Assembly (NCBI GenBank): GCA_007570785.1 | Contig: ML661900.1 | Span: 8,021,854 to 8,085,853 of the forward strand | Origin: Antilocapra americana | Taxonomy: Eukaryota; Chordata; Mammalia; Artiodactyla; Antilocapridae | Direction: 5' to 3' | DNA length: 64,000 nucleotides | Shown: positions 11,111 to 21,974 of the stretch, piece after piece | Layout of the letters: each line of letters begins with the position of its first letter | Numbering within the stretch: position 1 is the first letter of the stretch | Notes under the pieces: model-generated | Seen by the model: the letters and a program-made list of their open reading frames with translations, nothing else | Databases searched by the model: none | Told to the model about the DNA's origin: nothing | Program-made: the position numbers and the translations under genes

Positions 11111-12076
11111 ATGTCAAAGGCATCTATCCCAAATCACATATTACTTCCCTCTCTCACTGTGGTTTCTGCCTTTAGTATATATTTCATAGACTTCCCTTTT
11201 CTTTTTGAACCCTTTGACTTCAGTTTAAAGGGTTACCACTAAGGTCTGCAAGCCCTTGTGTTTTCAACTCGGGTTAAAAAAATGAAAGTCCCAGTAGTCC
11301 CTCTTGATGGTCCCTGTTCTTTCTTAACTGCGGTTTCCTTGAACACAAGCACCACGAAGGAGGGATGACCTTTGATACCTCACCTGGACCACGAGGAGGA
11401 AGAAGCCAGAGTTTCAGCCAATCCCTGTGAGCACCGCTTCTCTCTGGGCCTCAGCTGGACCACCCAGTGGGCGGGTACCTGGTTGTCGGGGAGACTAGGT
11501 AACCCTCAAAGGTTTCAGAGCAAATCCATTCTGTTTTATCAGGGAACAAGAAGCTCAGACCCTTCCCAGGGAGTGGTAATGGTGTCATCGCAGGTGGAAA
11601 ACATCACTTGGTAGCTGGCTTCCCTCTCTGTAAGGTCATTGGATGCTTGACATGCTCTGCATGAAAGTGTTACTATATAGGGCCCACAGAAAGGAAGAGT
11701 GAGGCATAAAGACACAGTAGGTGCATCCATGAATTCGCCTTTTGTTTGCATGTTACATTAAGAGTGATCATTTTCTTGTCTGAGGAGAGATTACCCTACC
11801 TTCATTAAGACTCCAACAGCAATTACCCAATGAAAACAAGTTTAGCCTGTTAAACCATATCTAGCCTGGTTTAACGTCTTCCTTTCCTGATGTATCCAAT
11901 GAAGACAAGTTTTTCACTTCAACCGGAATGAATGCTCTTCGCAGAAGAAGGGCAAACACAACTGCAGTAAGTTCTTTTGTATATAAACACTAGTTAGGCC
12001 TTCGGTTCTAATTGTAACAAAGCTAGTTTTAAAAACACTATTTAGAGATTTCAAAAGGTAGAGTGAGCTGCCCAGG
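11110..12076. other. Unique non-coding DNA, nothing recognised
   Basis: Somewhat higher GC around 11350-11600. Overlapping short frames on both strands show no protein signature and no repeat is visible. Confidence 0.4.
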
Positions 12077-12297
12077 TGAGCTTCCCAGGTGGCGCTAGTG
12101 GTAAAGCACCCAATTGCCAATGCAGGAGACAAAGAGACAACCAGTTTGATCCCTGGGCTGGGAAGATCCGTTGGAAGAGGGCATGGCAATCCACTCCAGC
12201 ATTTTTGCCTGGAAGATCCCATGGACAAAGGAGCCTAGCGGGCTGCAATCCATGCGGTCGCAAGAAATCAGACACAACTGAAGCGACTTAGCATGCA
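12077..12297 (+). mobile_element. Bov-tA2-type SINE carrying a CTCF-like block
   Basis: Sense copy with head cttcccaggtggcgctagtg, B box accagtttgatccctgggct and Bov-A part ggcaatccactccagcattt. The end is gacacaactgaagcgactta. The head includes cccaggtggcgcta (12084-12097), which matches the 3' two-thirds of the CTCF matrix. Confidence 0.93.
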
Positions 12298-12987
12298 AAG
12301 GGAGGAATGACCCTGCAAGCTTCTCTTCTCTGTCAGAGAAACTTGTCGTCAGAAGCAAAAGCTTCTGAGTGGGAGAGATGAAGTGAGAGCTCCGCGGGGC
12401 TGCTGCGCCGGCCAGCGAACTTCACCAAATGAGCCAAATTAGCCCTGGCAAAGAGCACTGTGACAGATGTGGGAGCCAGCTTGCCATGACGTTTTTATTT
12501 TATAATTTTTTAAAAAGATGAAATGCTATGACTGCATCTATATGAGCGAAGCGGAACAGTACCAAGTAGTTATCTAGCGATGTTGATTAATACAGACTGA
12601 CAAGCAATCTGGAGGGTTAGTTTAAAAACAAACCCAGAAAGACTTATTTGCTCCAACAGTAGTGGTCTTTAACAGAGCTTCACTGATAGTCACACTGATG
12701 AGTTTAAAAGCCCCGTTTCATTTAGCCTATGTGGACACACACAAGACTCATGTGGCTATTTTTGTTGACTAATATTTAGAAGATCTTAATATGCAGCCCA
12801 CTAACATAGTAACAAGATGACAAAAAATACCAGCACTGCTGGTTGGGAAGATGAATGCAAGGGGGCCTCACCTTCACTGCCCTGGTTACCCTCCCAGGAG
12901 GACTGAAAAACCTTTTATACACTCATTTCCTTGCTGACTTCAGGGTACCATTATGATATTTAGTTATGAGTCTCTGCTTTCTGCTTT
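12298..12987. other. Unique non-coding DNA with a small CpG cluster
   Basis: 12389-12420 (agctccgcggggctgctgcg onward) packs several CpG into about 30 bp next to the repeat-free block gagccaaattagccctggca. The rest is ordinary. It is too small to be a CpG island. Confidence 0.4.
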
Positions 12988-13063
12988 CATATATATACAT
13001 ATACATACATATGTGTGTGTGTGTGTATACATGCGTGTGTGTGCATTTCTGTGTGTATGTGTA
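12988..13063. repeat. Compound (TA/CA/TG)n microsatellite
   Basis: Alternating purine-pyrimidine tract: atatatacatatacatacat followed by interrupted (GT) runs. Likely length-polymorphic. Confidence 0.85.
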
Positions 13064-13129
13064 ACTCAGCAGAGAACTAGAACCAAAATAGTCATGAGCA
13101 ACCTCCAACTATAACACATCAGAAATCAA

Positions 13130-13755
13130 GCCACTCCCTTCCACTCCTATGATCATCACCTTAGTAGAGGCCACTGCCATCTCTCTCTCACCCAGTCTCT
13201 ATAACTGGTCTCTTTATTTGGCCTGGTCTAGAACCTGCCCGCCATAACAGGGACACTGATTTTAAGACATAAATCCGATCATGTCACACTCTGATTGGAA
13301 CTCTCCAGGGCTCTCCCCCTGCACTTAGAATACTCCTGACCGTGAGCTCTAAGGCCTCACTCAGGCTCTCCTGTCTCGTTCTCCATCTTCATGTTACATC
13401 CCTCTCCCCGGCCGCCCCGCCAGCCTTTCAGCTGTTTGCGTAGGCCCAGGGTCATGCACAGCTTGTACCTTCCATCGGATTGCTCTTCCAGACTCTCCTA
13501 AAATAGCCCCAGCTCACACGGCTGGTGTTTGGGGTCCATCTTACATAAGATGGTTGGTCCCCCAGCCCTTTCGGTCTCAGCCCTGTGACAGATTCCTTTA
13601 TAACAGATCATGACTTGTAATTAGTCTGTCTGCTCATAATCTATTGGTCTCCACTAGGACATAAGCTCTGTGGGGCAGAGTCTATTACTGTCTCCTTCAC
13701 TACTGACTTTCCAAGGCCTGCTCCCAAATTGTTGGTCAAATAAATGAACATATAG
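13130..13755 (+). mobile_element. L2 LINE 3' portion
   Basis: Reads along the L2 consensus in the right order: gacataaatccgatcatgtc, then ggaactctccagggctctcc, the block around 13340-13500, and the 3' end ggacataagctctgtggggc to ttggtcaaataaatgaaca. It is highly diverged, as expected of L2, with no coding capacity. Confidence 0.65.
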
Positions 13756-13829
13756 AATTTCAATGATCTAAAGATCAAAGCATAGCATGTGAACTGCCTT
13801 TTGAGAGTTGTTTAAAGTAATTGCAAGTA

Positions 13830-15490
13830 AACATAAACAGTAACACTTCCCACACCCCTACATTTTATATTGAAAATTTTCAAACATACAGGTTAGAAAA
13901 TTTTGTAGTGAAAACTCTTCAGATTCTACCATTAACATTTCCTCATGCTCACTTTATCACATATCTAATCTATCCATTGCTCTACCTACACTTCTATCGT
14001 CTGATTTTTTTCTGCCTTTCAAAGGTGATTTCAGACAGAAGTATACTTCCTCCTAAACACTTCAGAATATTATTAAGTAAAATTCAATATTTGTTTTAAA
14101 TTTTTCTTTTGATATAAAGTTTATATATCATGAAATGTATGACTCAAGAGTATTTTTACTAATTTTTAACAAACACGTGGATTTAGCTGGAGACTGTCAT
14201 ACAGAATGAATAAGTCAAAAAGAGAAAAACAAATATCACATGTTAACACATATATGTGGAATCTAGGGAAATGGTACAGATAATTGGTCTTGTTGCATAT
14301 ATCAGTTATTTATCTCTTATCACTGCTGAGTATTACTTCATCATGTGAATATACTGTAGTTAGTTTATTCACTTTCCTGTTGATAGACACCCAGGTTATT
14401 TCCATTTGGAGGTTATTACGAATAAAACCTTCCATAAACACCCCTGTAAAAATATTTTTGATGTAGTTTTCATTTCTCCTGGATGAATACCTAGAAGTAG
14501 AATCATGGGCTATAGGTATTGTTAGGCTATACAATGTATGTTTCATGGTCCAAGACAGTTACAGAACTCCTACCAAAATGAGTCACAATTTTCCCTCAAA
14601 GAATGTCTGAGTCCCTTTACAACCTTGCCAGCACTGGCTGTCATCAGTCCTGTCCATTTTAGCCATTTTCATGAATGATTTGAAGTATCTCATTCCCGCT
14701 TCAATTTGCATTTTCCTGATGACTCATGCTTTTGAGCATCTTTTAATGTGTATTGACAATTTGCATGTCTTGTTTTGTAAAATTTTTAAAACTTTATTTT
14801 TAATTGAGCTGTTGGTATCTCTATTATTGAGATATATCGCGTCTTTATAGTCCCTGGATATGGCATTCTCTGTCAGATATGTTTTCCAAACATTTTCTTC
14901 CAGTCTGTGGCTTACCTTTTATTTTCTTAAATAAGTTTGTTTTTTTTTTTTAGGCAGAAAAGATGTTTTTAATTCAGAGGTAGTCAAATAGACCAGTTTT
15001 TTTTATGGTATTGCTTTCTGTGACCTGAGAAATCTTTCTCTATCCCCAATTCATGTAGATACCCACCTACGTTATCCTCTAAAAGATCTTGCTTTTACAA
15101 ATGCTCCATCTCGAAGTAATTTTTGTGTACAATATAGGGTATAATGGGGGTTCATAGTTTTTGTTTTCCATATGGATATACATTTGTTCTAGCAACATTT
15201 GCTAAAAAGACTTTTCCTTCCCAATTGACTTGCTCTGGCATTGTTATCAAAAATTAGATGACTAGCTAAGTGTGGCTTGTTCCTGGGCTATCTATTCTGC
15301 TCTAATATCCATATGTTGATCTTGATGTCGGTGCTACTCTTGATTACTGTAGCTTTGTAGCAAGCCCTGGAATCAGACAATTTGTGCCCCATGTTGCTAT
15401 TTTGATTATTCTAGGTCATTTGTATTTCCATATACTTTTTGAACCAGCTTGTCAATTTCTATAAAACTTCTGTGATAGTTTTGATTGAGA
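13830..15490 (-). mobile_element. Degenerate L1 (L1M-type), 1.6 kb
   Basis: Antisense reading of an old L1. The 3' UTR-like part is at 13855-14190 (attgaaaattttcaaacata). The end of ORF2 continues from 14290 with recognisable landmarks: gagtattacttcatcatgtg, ctagaagtagaatcatgggc, caatttgcattttcctgatg, tctgtcagatatgttttcca, ttgattactgtagctttgta and gaaccagcttgtcaatttct. Many indels leave no open frame. A younger sense-strand L1 piece interrupts it at 14193-14283. Confidence 0.8.
14193..14283 (+). mobile_element. Short sense-strand ruminant L1 fragment inside an older L1
   Basis: Contains gtcatacagaatgaataagt, aaaagagaaaaacaaatatc and atgtggaatctagggaaatg, the sequence just after the ORF2 end in artiodactyl L1. 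It runs opposite to the surrounding old L1. About 90 bp long, with neither a poly(A) tail nor a target duplication visible, so insertion and rearrangement are both possible. Confidence 0.6.
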
Positions 15491-15690
15491 TTTTATGGCA
15501 TTGTGGGTAGCACTGCTCTGATGAAATTTTAAGACCCTTGCAGTGTCCCCTTGAACCGCCGCCCTCTCTTGCACTGTGGAGGGTCCTGTCGGTTCTCCAT
15601 TAAAGTTTGTTTGGACCAAGACATTGTGTCAGATGTTGTTTCCTCTGCTACAAATAATAACCAGTATTTTAAAGTGCATTTAGGAGCTTT
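15490..15690. other. Unassigned segment with GC patch
   Basis: 15541-15610 (ttgaaccgccgccctctctt, then a run ending ccattaaagtttgtttggac) differs from the flanking L1 and could be the end of an LTR or a processed transcript. I cannot match it to anything. Confidence 0.25.
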
Positions 15691-15880
15691 TTACTCCTAA
15701 TCTTATTAAGTTCACACACACCAAAAAAACTCCTTTAGTGAGAAATTGTTTTCTCCACATTACATGTGAGATTTCTGGGACCCAAGGATTTCATATATTT
15801 TGTCCAAGGTCAGACAGCTAGCAAGGGAAGATTTGAATCCAGATGCCTCTTCCTCTGAAGCTTAGATGTTCCAGGACACT
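15690..15880 (-). mobile_element. MIR SINE, antisense
   Basis: The core signature of MIR in antisense is visible: ttgtccaaggtcagacagct followed by agcaagggaagatttgaatc and cagatgcctc. Diverged and without clear ends. Confidence 0.5.
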
Positions 15881-16777
15881 GAGTTTTATTACCCTTTATT
15901 GCCTATTATCATATGGGAGTCTGAGGGAGCAGTGGTTTGTATCAGCTGGAATCTAAATACTGACTGAATGGAAGGCAGACAAGGTCATTTATAGTGAAGA
16001 AGCAGAACCCTTCAGGGAAGAGCCTGTGTGGCTTTGGCTTGGGATGTTTGGGTCAGAGGACACCATTAAGGGCTGGGAAGGTGGAGTGAGCAGAACCCGG
16101 AGGAGACGGAAGGCAGATAGCTTTTCTCCCAAATTGGCTAGGGGAGGCCCAGACTAGAGGTGCCCATTTAAAAACAGCCTGTTCTAATGCCTTTAGCTGC
16201 CTGGGAATATTTATATCTTGAGAAACTCACATGTGATGGACTTGGCCATAGCCGCAGGGCACTGGTTCCTCCTCCACCCTTCTGATGTGCTCAGGGCAAC
16301 AGAGAGAACACAGAGATTCACAAATGAGCTTTCTTTGTAGGGCACTGGCTGCTTTGAAATTCTTCATTAAATCTTTTTCACAAATAAATTGCCCAGTGTC
16401 CATGGGGAATATTTCCATCTTTTAATCATATGCAGTTTGAATTGACTCAAGAGTTTCAGTGTGCAGGGGCTGGTGTGGAGGACCTTAGCAAGGGGGAGAG
16501 CGGGGGACCTTGGAAAGCTCAGCCCAGCCTGTGCAATCTCTTCTGAATGTAAGTAACAAAAGGAGGCCCCAAAGGGAACATTTGGGGTGAGCTTAAATTC
16601 TGTGCTGTGTTTAGTATCTATCGCGACTATGGATTTTTGAAACAATGAAAGCTAATTATGTACCTAATCTATTGGTTTGATATGGGTTCCAGAAGTGAAG
16701 TCATATGGTTTGACTTTTCTCCCATAGGCTGGTGAGCCATTCTAGATTAATAGTTTAAATAAAATATCAAGTATCTG

Positions 16778-16791
16778 ATTGCCATGGAAAC
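16778..16791. promoter_or_regulatory. RFX X-box-type motif
   Basis: attgccatggaaac differs from the palindromic RFX consensus GTTGCCATGGCAAC at two positions. It sits in repeat-free DNA and is followed by attaatgcaaag. RFX factors bind such sites in ciliary and immune genes, but no nearby gene is seen here. Confidence 0.4.
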
Positions 16792-17267
16792 ATTAATGCA
16801 AAGTGGACCCTGTAGCACTTCATGCTGTAGAATTACAATGATATGAATTACCTTAGTCTTGAGACACCTTCTGAAATGGCCAGACCTGCATCCCTGAAAA
16901 ATGAATCATTTGTGCGCAAAGCCAGAGATAGTGGGAGATGCTCCCACTCCGTCATGTCACCAGGCATATAGTTATGCATTGGACCAATGTAAGTTTCTTT
17001 CAAAGAACAGGCATGGGTAAGGCTGGCAGAATTTACTGTGGTGTGGTCCTCACTTATTGTAGAGGGATCAGTGAGGAGAGGGTGCCAACTCTAGTGGTCC
17101 TCAGTCCTGGGGAGGGGGAGTGTCTAAGGGATGCCAGTCAGCAGGCAGAGGTCAATAAGCTCAAGAACTTGCATCAGGCACATTGGGGCTTGCTCCAGGA
17201 CCTCTCCCTGGAACACATGTTCCGACTGCCTCCCCAGCCTGATTATCAGAGCACTGCTGATTATGTT

Positions 17268-17275
17268 ATGCAAAT
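17268..17275 (+). promoter_or_regulatory. Octamer (POU-type) motif
   Basis: Exact ATGCAAAT within ttatgttatgcaaatgatgg in a repeat-free block. An 8-mer is expected by chance in a window this size, so it counts only as part of a possible conserved element. Confidence 0.25.
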
Positions 17276-18369
17276 GATGGAAGATGGATTTCACATTTCC
17301 CCCAGCCAGGCTTTGCACAGCTTTGCATTTATTATCCCCCTTTAAAAATACAGAGTCCTCAGAGAAGGGGAACGACTCCTTTTTATTTGTTCACCAGCAG
17401 AGTTGGCGCAGACCTGTCAAGCAATCATCCTGGGCTGTGATCTGCAAAGCTGCCCTTTGTTGTTCGATTCTCCCACCCCCCAGATTGTTTACAAGACACA
17501 TACAGACATCTGCACGCCTCAACACAAGTTATTTCCTGATTCGGCAAAACTTGTCAGCCTGGGTGATGAAAATGTTACAACATTTGCTGACAAGCCATCA
17601 GATAAACCCGGAGTTATGTCCCCAGCACCTAGTCCTCATTCCCATGGCAGAGAGGTAAACACTTTAGCAGGTCCTGGTCCAGATGATTGTACAATCAACC
17701 ATCTGCCCCTTAGCACTTCTGATATTGCTTTCTACTCGTTGGTGTTTGTCCATCACCAGGAAAACAGTGTCTACGTTTCCCACCTTTTGGAAATTGAAGG
17801 ACTAAGCTTATGTTTACTAAATTACCAATAAGATCTAGAAGTCAAGGTTGGGTCTCTTGATTTTAGATAAAGGTCTTTAGTCTTCACAGTGGAAATGTCT
17901 GAACCACATGTCCACCACAGTAAGAGTTTTCCTTCTGTTCTTATTGTTGCTGCGAAAGCCTAGAAACCATAGTGTAGTTTTCTTTTATCCTCTCCTCCCT
18001 CCCATTCTCTCCCTCATTTTGCCCTGGGCTCCCACCCCAGGGAGCAACTAATATAATTTGTGTAAGATGAGCAACTGGAAACTAATGGGGCCAAGATCAG
18101 CTGACATCCAATTCCTTCAGAAGAATCTGTATGATGAGTTCCCCTGATTTACAAGACACAGTCTAGCAACAGTATGAGCTCATCAAAGTGGGGAAAAATG
18201 GCCTCTTCTCACAACTTGGTAAAAGCTCTACAGATCTTTGTCAAGTGGGAATAAAATTCTATAGCTCTAGAAAGGTTTATTAAATCAGAGATTTATAATC
18301 TACCTTTGCAAATAGCTACTCGCCACCTACCTCTGGTGAATCATGACTCATTTCAGATGTGTAAAACTG

Positions 18370-18442
18370 ATATATATGAGCATACATACACACACACCAT
18401 AGATGTGCATGTGATAGATGTACACCTATGATGTGTGTGTGT
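18370..18442. repeat. Interrupted (CA)/(GT) microsatellite
   Basis: catacatacacacacaccat followed, after about 35 bp, by tgatgtgtgtgtgtgtgc. The two arms are partly complementary and could pair. Confidence 0.6.
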
Positions 18443-18529
18443 GTGCTTTGAACAGTCATCGGTGACAATTGTACTGAGTGTCTATGAATGTGTAAAACAC
18501 TAGAACTTGGAGATTAATCTACATTGATA

Positions 18530-18750
18530 GTTGATGATAGCAGCAATGAACATTGGTTGAGCCCCCTGATGAGCCAGGATATTTATAAATATCTTGTACT
18601 GTTATATAAACTTGGTAAGTAGATAAAGCTCTGTTTATCAAATGGGAAAACCAGGACAGACTCTGTTTATTTGACGTTCAGCTTGTAATGTGATGCGGCA
18701 AGGACTCAAATAAAGGCTTGTGCTAACCCATAGTCCATGCTATATGCATT
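18530..18750 (-). mobile_element. MIR SINE, antisense
   Basis: Antisense MIR order: tagcagcaatgaacattggt, the Pu/Py core around 18600-18640, then gtttatcaaatgggaaaacc and caaggactcaaataaaggct. Confidence 0.6.
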
Positions 18751-18779
18751 GATAAGAAGCCCTGTGGCTTTCAGTGGAA

Positions 18780-19255
18780 GCAAACCAAGTGCAAGATGTC
18801 TTAAAACATAATGGGAATTTATTATCTCACATATCTGAAAAAGTCAGAGGTTGGTTTCAGTGGAAGCTTGCTCTGGCAGTTTAAATGATATCACCAGAGG
18901 CATAATTTCTTGCAGCCAAATCACTCTTGCGCTTCATAAAGGGGATTCTGTTGGGCATAGCAGCTCTGTCTCTTTACCAAAATACCTTCCCATTAGTTCT
19001 GGATGAAACATCTTCGACATACCAATCAGAAAAGAAAGACTGACTGCTTCTTAACTCTCAGAGAAGAGAGACACTCCTTTCCCCTAGAATTCCAACAAAT
19101 ATCCTCAATTAAATCAAATTAAATTAAGTACTGATAGGATTTCATCCCCATCCTTGAATCAATCACTTGGCCAGGGAAAAGACTCAGTCAGGACCCACAT
19201 CTGGTGCTGTAGGTGGATCAATTCCACCTAATCACCTGGCTAAGAAAAGAGAGGA
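18780..19255 (+). repeat. Old mammalian interspersed repeat, family unresolved
   Basis: The landmarks gggaatttattatctcacat, gaaaaagtcagaggttggtt, ttgaatcaatcacttggcca and ggacccacatctggtgctgt appear in the order of a common old mammalian repeat that I know by layout but cannot name. No coding frame remains. Confidence 0.4.
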
Positions 19256-19349
19256 GAGATGTTGCCCCTGAAGATACTGTTCAAAACAATAACCAACAAC
19301 TTTCCTGCTTATACTCCCAATAAGGAATATGTAGTAGAGATAATGAAGC

Positions 19350-19352
<3 letters not shown>

Positions 19353-19382
<30 letters not shown>

Positions 19383-19383
19383 C
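19353..19383. repeat. (CA)n microsatellite
   Basis: About fourteen uninterrupted CA units ending in acaacacatt. A likely polymorphic marker. Confidence 0.95.
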
Positions 19384-19543
19384 ACATTTATGCAATGGCT
19401 TTAAGAGTGCACACAAAGCAACACAACACTATGTGACACATTCGAACAGGGATAGTAAACAAGACTGAGAAAGACAACTTGAGGCATTGTCAGATAAGAA
19501 ATAAACAAGGGCAGAGTCCCAGAACAGAAAGTTTGATCAGTTG

Positions 19544-19597
19544 TTTTTTTTTTTTTTTTTTTTTTGCTGTTGGTCGTCTTTTTTTTTTTTTTTTTTA
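19544..19597 (-). repeat. Double poly(T) tract
   Basis: About 22 T (19544-19565) and 18 T (19579-19596) separated by gctgttggtcgtc. On the minus strand this is two poly(A) tails in a row, which suggests a retrotransposition scar. No element body is recognised to the right. Confidence 0.8.
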
Positions 19598-19934
19598 AGT
19601 AGGAAATAGCCAAGAGCTGGAAAAGAGAAGGCAAAGAGTAAAAGTGGAGACATCCATCATCTGGAACCATGTGTACATTCTTTTGCATATTACAGCTAAA
19701 ACAAAGTATTTTGGCAATGCTAGGTGATAGATAGCAAAAGTGAACAACCTAGGCTCTCTAGTAATATCAGATATCAAACTGCTACAAATGTTTGAGCTGG
19801 AAATTAGCAGGGCAAAAATGCCCCTTAATTTTTTTATTCGATTCTGTATCCCATGTGTTAGGAGAGGGATAAACGTTAAGAAGATAAGTAGAAAGAAGGC
19901 AAGCCCGTGTCCACGAGATGTGAGGTCATGTCTC

Positions 19935-20050
19935 CAAACTCATGTGTGAAGCATGTACTGGACGATGCGTCAGGCACAAAGCTGGGAGAGAGGACAAGGC
20001 TGGATTAGGGACTGTTCTCAAGGAGCTCACAGCCTTACACTGTAGGTAGT
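19935..20050 (-). mobile_element. L2 LINE 3' end, antisense
   Basis: Matches the antisense L2 end by order: gcatgtactggacgatgcgt, caggcacaaagctgggagag and ctcaaggagctcacagcctt. Confidence 0.5.
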
Positions 20051-20156
20051 GAGATATTAATCACAATCCAGCATGGTAGATAGAAAATGGATGAAAGAGA
20101 AAAACTTCACAGTGCACAAGAACAACTGACTCAACCTGGAGAAATATGAAGAGTCC

Positions 20157-20293
20157 ACACTTGAGTTCTGGAGAAGGAAATGGCAACCCACTCCAGAATT
20201 CTTGCCTGGAGAATCCTGTGGATGGAGGAGCCTTGTACATGGGATCGAAAAGAGACACGACTGAAGTGACTTAGCTCAGTACACACTTGAGTT
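20157..20293 (+). mobile_element. Bov-A monomer SINE with exact 11-bp target duplication
   Basis: The body 20168-20282 begins at the Bov-A boundary (ctggagaaggaaatggcaac) and lacks the tRNA-like head. It ends gacacgactgaagtgactta. The flanks acacttgagtt at 20157-20167 and 20283-20293 are identical, so it inserted as a unit. A ~20-bp gap replaces part of the usual ggctacagtccat section. Confidence 0.93.
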
Positions 20294-20399
20294 GATTCTA
20301 ATAAGAGGCAACAATAGCCTAAATTAGCAGGTGGATTTGGAAGTTGAATAATGTGTCTTAGCTAAGCTATGTTGTAGGGAAGGCACCCTGAGTTAAAAT

Positions 20400-20500
20400 T
20401 AGAAAAAAAAAAAAAAAAGAGAAGAAAGGAAGGAGGAAGGAAGGAAATAAGGGAAGGGGGGAGGGGGAAAGAAAGGACAGAAAGAGGAAGTGAAGGAAAT
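20400..20500. repeat. Purine-only tract (poly-A, GGAA and G-rich)
   Basis: About 100 bp almost free of pyrimidines on the plus strand: an A run, then gaaaggaaggaggaaggaag, then gggaaggggggagggggaaa. Mirror-type purine tracts can adopt triplex DNA. Confidence 0.9.
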
Positions 20501-21970
20501 ACAGTGCTTTCTTGTCTGATTGCACTTGTTTGTCCTGTGGTTTAATTGTTGAAGCCTTTTCTTTTTCTGTTTTTAAATTTTTCAGCATGCCTGGCCTTAA
20601 AATGTCACCAACAGTAGCAGAAAGTGGGAAGGAATGAACTAACGTTTCTAATTAAAGCTAGCAAGAGAATGCAGTTGTTTGGGGTATAGCTGTAAGAGAA
20701 TTAATTTGCACACGTTTCATATCTTCCCACCCCAATCCATGCTCGATGGTAATTTCTGATATAATTTGTGGTATTACCTAGAGAAAAGGGATACTTTTCA
20801 AAAACTGAACCATCAATTTGGCACTAGGGAAGGAAGGCACAGATCAATTAATGATATTGTTTTTCCACTAATTGATACTCTGCCAAGACACTTATGTATG
20901 CATATTAGACAGAGAAAGGGAGGATGACAAACTGTTGTTTTGACCTTATTAAAAGAAAGCATTATAAAAAACAATTTCAGACATCAGTAGCTTCAACTGA
21001 GAATTTTTCTCTGCTGTGATTGAGAAACGTCACTGTGTCAGAAATTCTGGAAAGTGGATTAGAGGTGAGGAGTAGAGAGCCAGCATCAATTTTGCCTTAA
21101 CCTGAAATGTGTCATTCCCTAGCTCTGGAGTTTCTTATGTTTCTACAAATATTCCTTCACTATAAGGTATTTGTAAGAGGCACATATACCGTGTTTATAA
21201 ATCCTGCTGAACTTGTCACTCATTAATACAGCATTAAAGCAGTGCTAGTTATACTGTTTCATCTTGCAGTTCGTGGTTGGCATTGCAAACTTTCTGTTGA
21301 CTTCCTCTGCAACTCATTTTTGTTCAATTATTCATTGAGATAGGCTCCCCTGGAATTTGGGAGAAATTAAATGTTATATCCACATTCATACTAAATTAAT
21401 TAATCATGATTAATGTTCCTACAATGAATACAAAAGGAATTAATCATGATTAGCAACATATTGAAATGTGCAGCTCAGAGTCTGAAGTTTCCCCTGCTTA
21501 GTATGTTTCATAGAAACCTTGAAAGGGATATCTGTAGGTTTCTGCTTCTTTGTCTTTTCGTCTGTGGTTTTAGCTATTCCGTTATTGACTAAGGCTTGGG
21601 GACAGTGTGGTAATAAATAAAATGGATGTTTAGTATTTTCCTCCTGGGATTCAGGAGTAACTAACTCTTTTATAAGGATGAGAACCATAAGCGTTTAGAC
21701 TGGGGACTGGCATACAATGTCTCATGAGTTGAGTCTGGTCCTCGGTCTTTGTTTGTCATTTATATAATGTCTATGTCTATTATAGCAGAGTAGAACAGTT
21801 GTGACAGAGACAATAGACTGTCCACCAAAGCTGAAAATATTTCTTCTCTTGTCCTTTAAGAAAAAAAGAAGTCAAATCTTGCTTTAGTTGGTCATAAAGG
21901 AATAGATAGCTTTTTCACTTTTTTTTTTTTAAATTATTTCAACTATTTAAGGGTGAAGACACTTAAGTAA
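20500..21970. other. Unique AT-rich non-coding DNA
   Basis: No repeat recognised over about 1.4 kb. It carries the twin palindromes at 21399-21452. Open frames are short and unremarkable. Confidence 0.45.
21399..21452. promoter_or_regulatory. Twin paired-homeodomain (P4) palindromes
   Basis: TAATCATGATTA occurs exactly at 21401-21412 and at 21441-21452, each with the TAAT-N4-ATTA half-site arrangement bound by dimers of paired-class homeodomains. The first sits inside the 16-bp palindrome attaatcatgattaat. Start-to-start spacing is 40 bp, close to four helical turns. The regulatory role is inferred. Confidence 0.4.
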
Positions 21971-21974
21971 TTCT

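Larger units (their letters stand above)
15880..18369. other. Unique non-coding DNA with two notable motifs
   Basis: A 2.5 kb stretch with no young repeat. It contains the RFX-type site at 16778 and the octamer at 17268, listed separately. Open frames of 135 and about 140 codons around 16938-17831 are discussed under rejected items. They lack any recognisable domain. Confidence 0.45.

Noticed and set aside
12389..12420. CpG cluster as a CpG-island promoter
   Set aside because: Only about 30 bp long, with no extended GC-rich sequence, TATA/Inr context or downstream exon.
16938..17831. Open frames of 135 and about 142 codons on the plus strand in different registers
   Set aside because: No family signature. 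The second has no upstream ATG and would need a TTG start. Short antisense frames overlap the first. The region may be conserved non-coding DNA, but the frames are not convincing.
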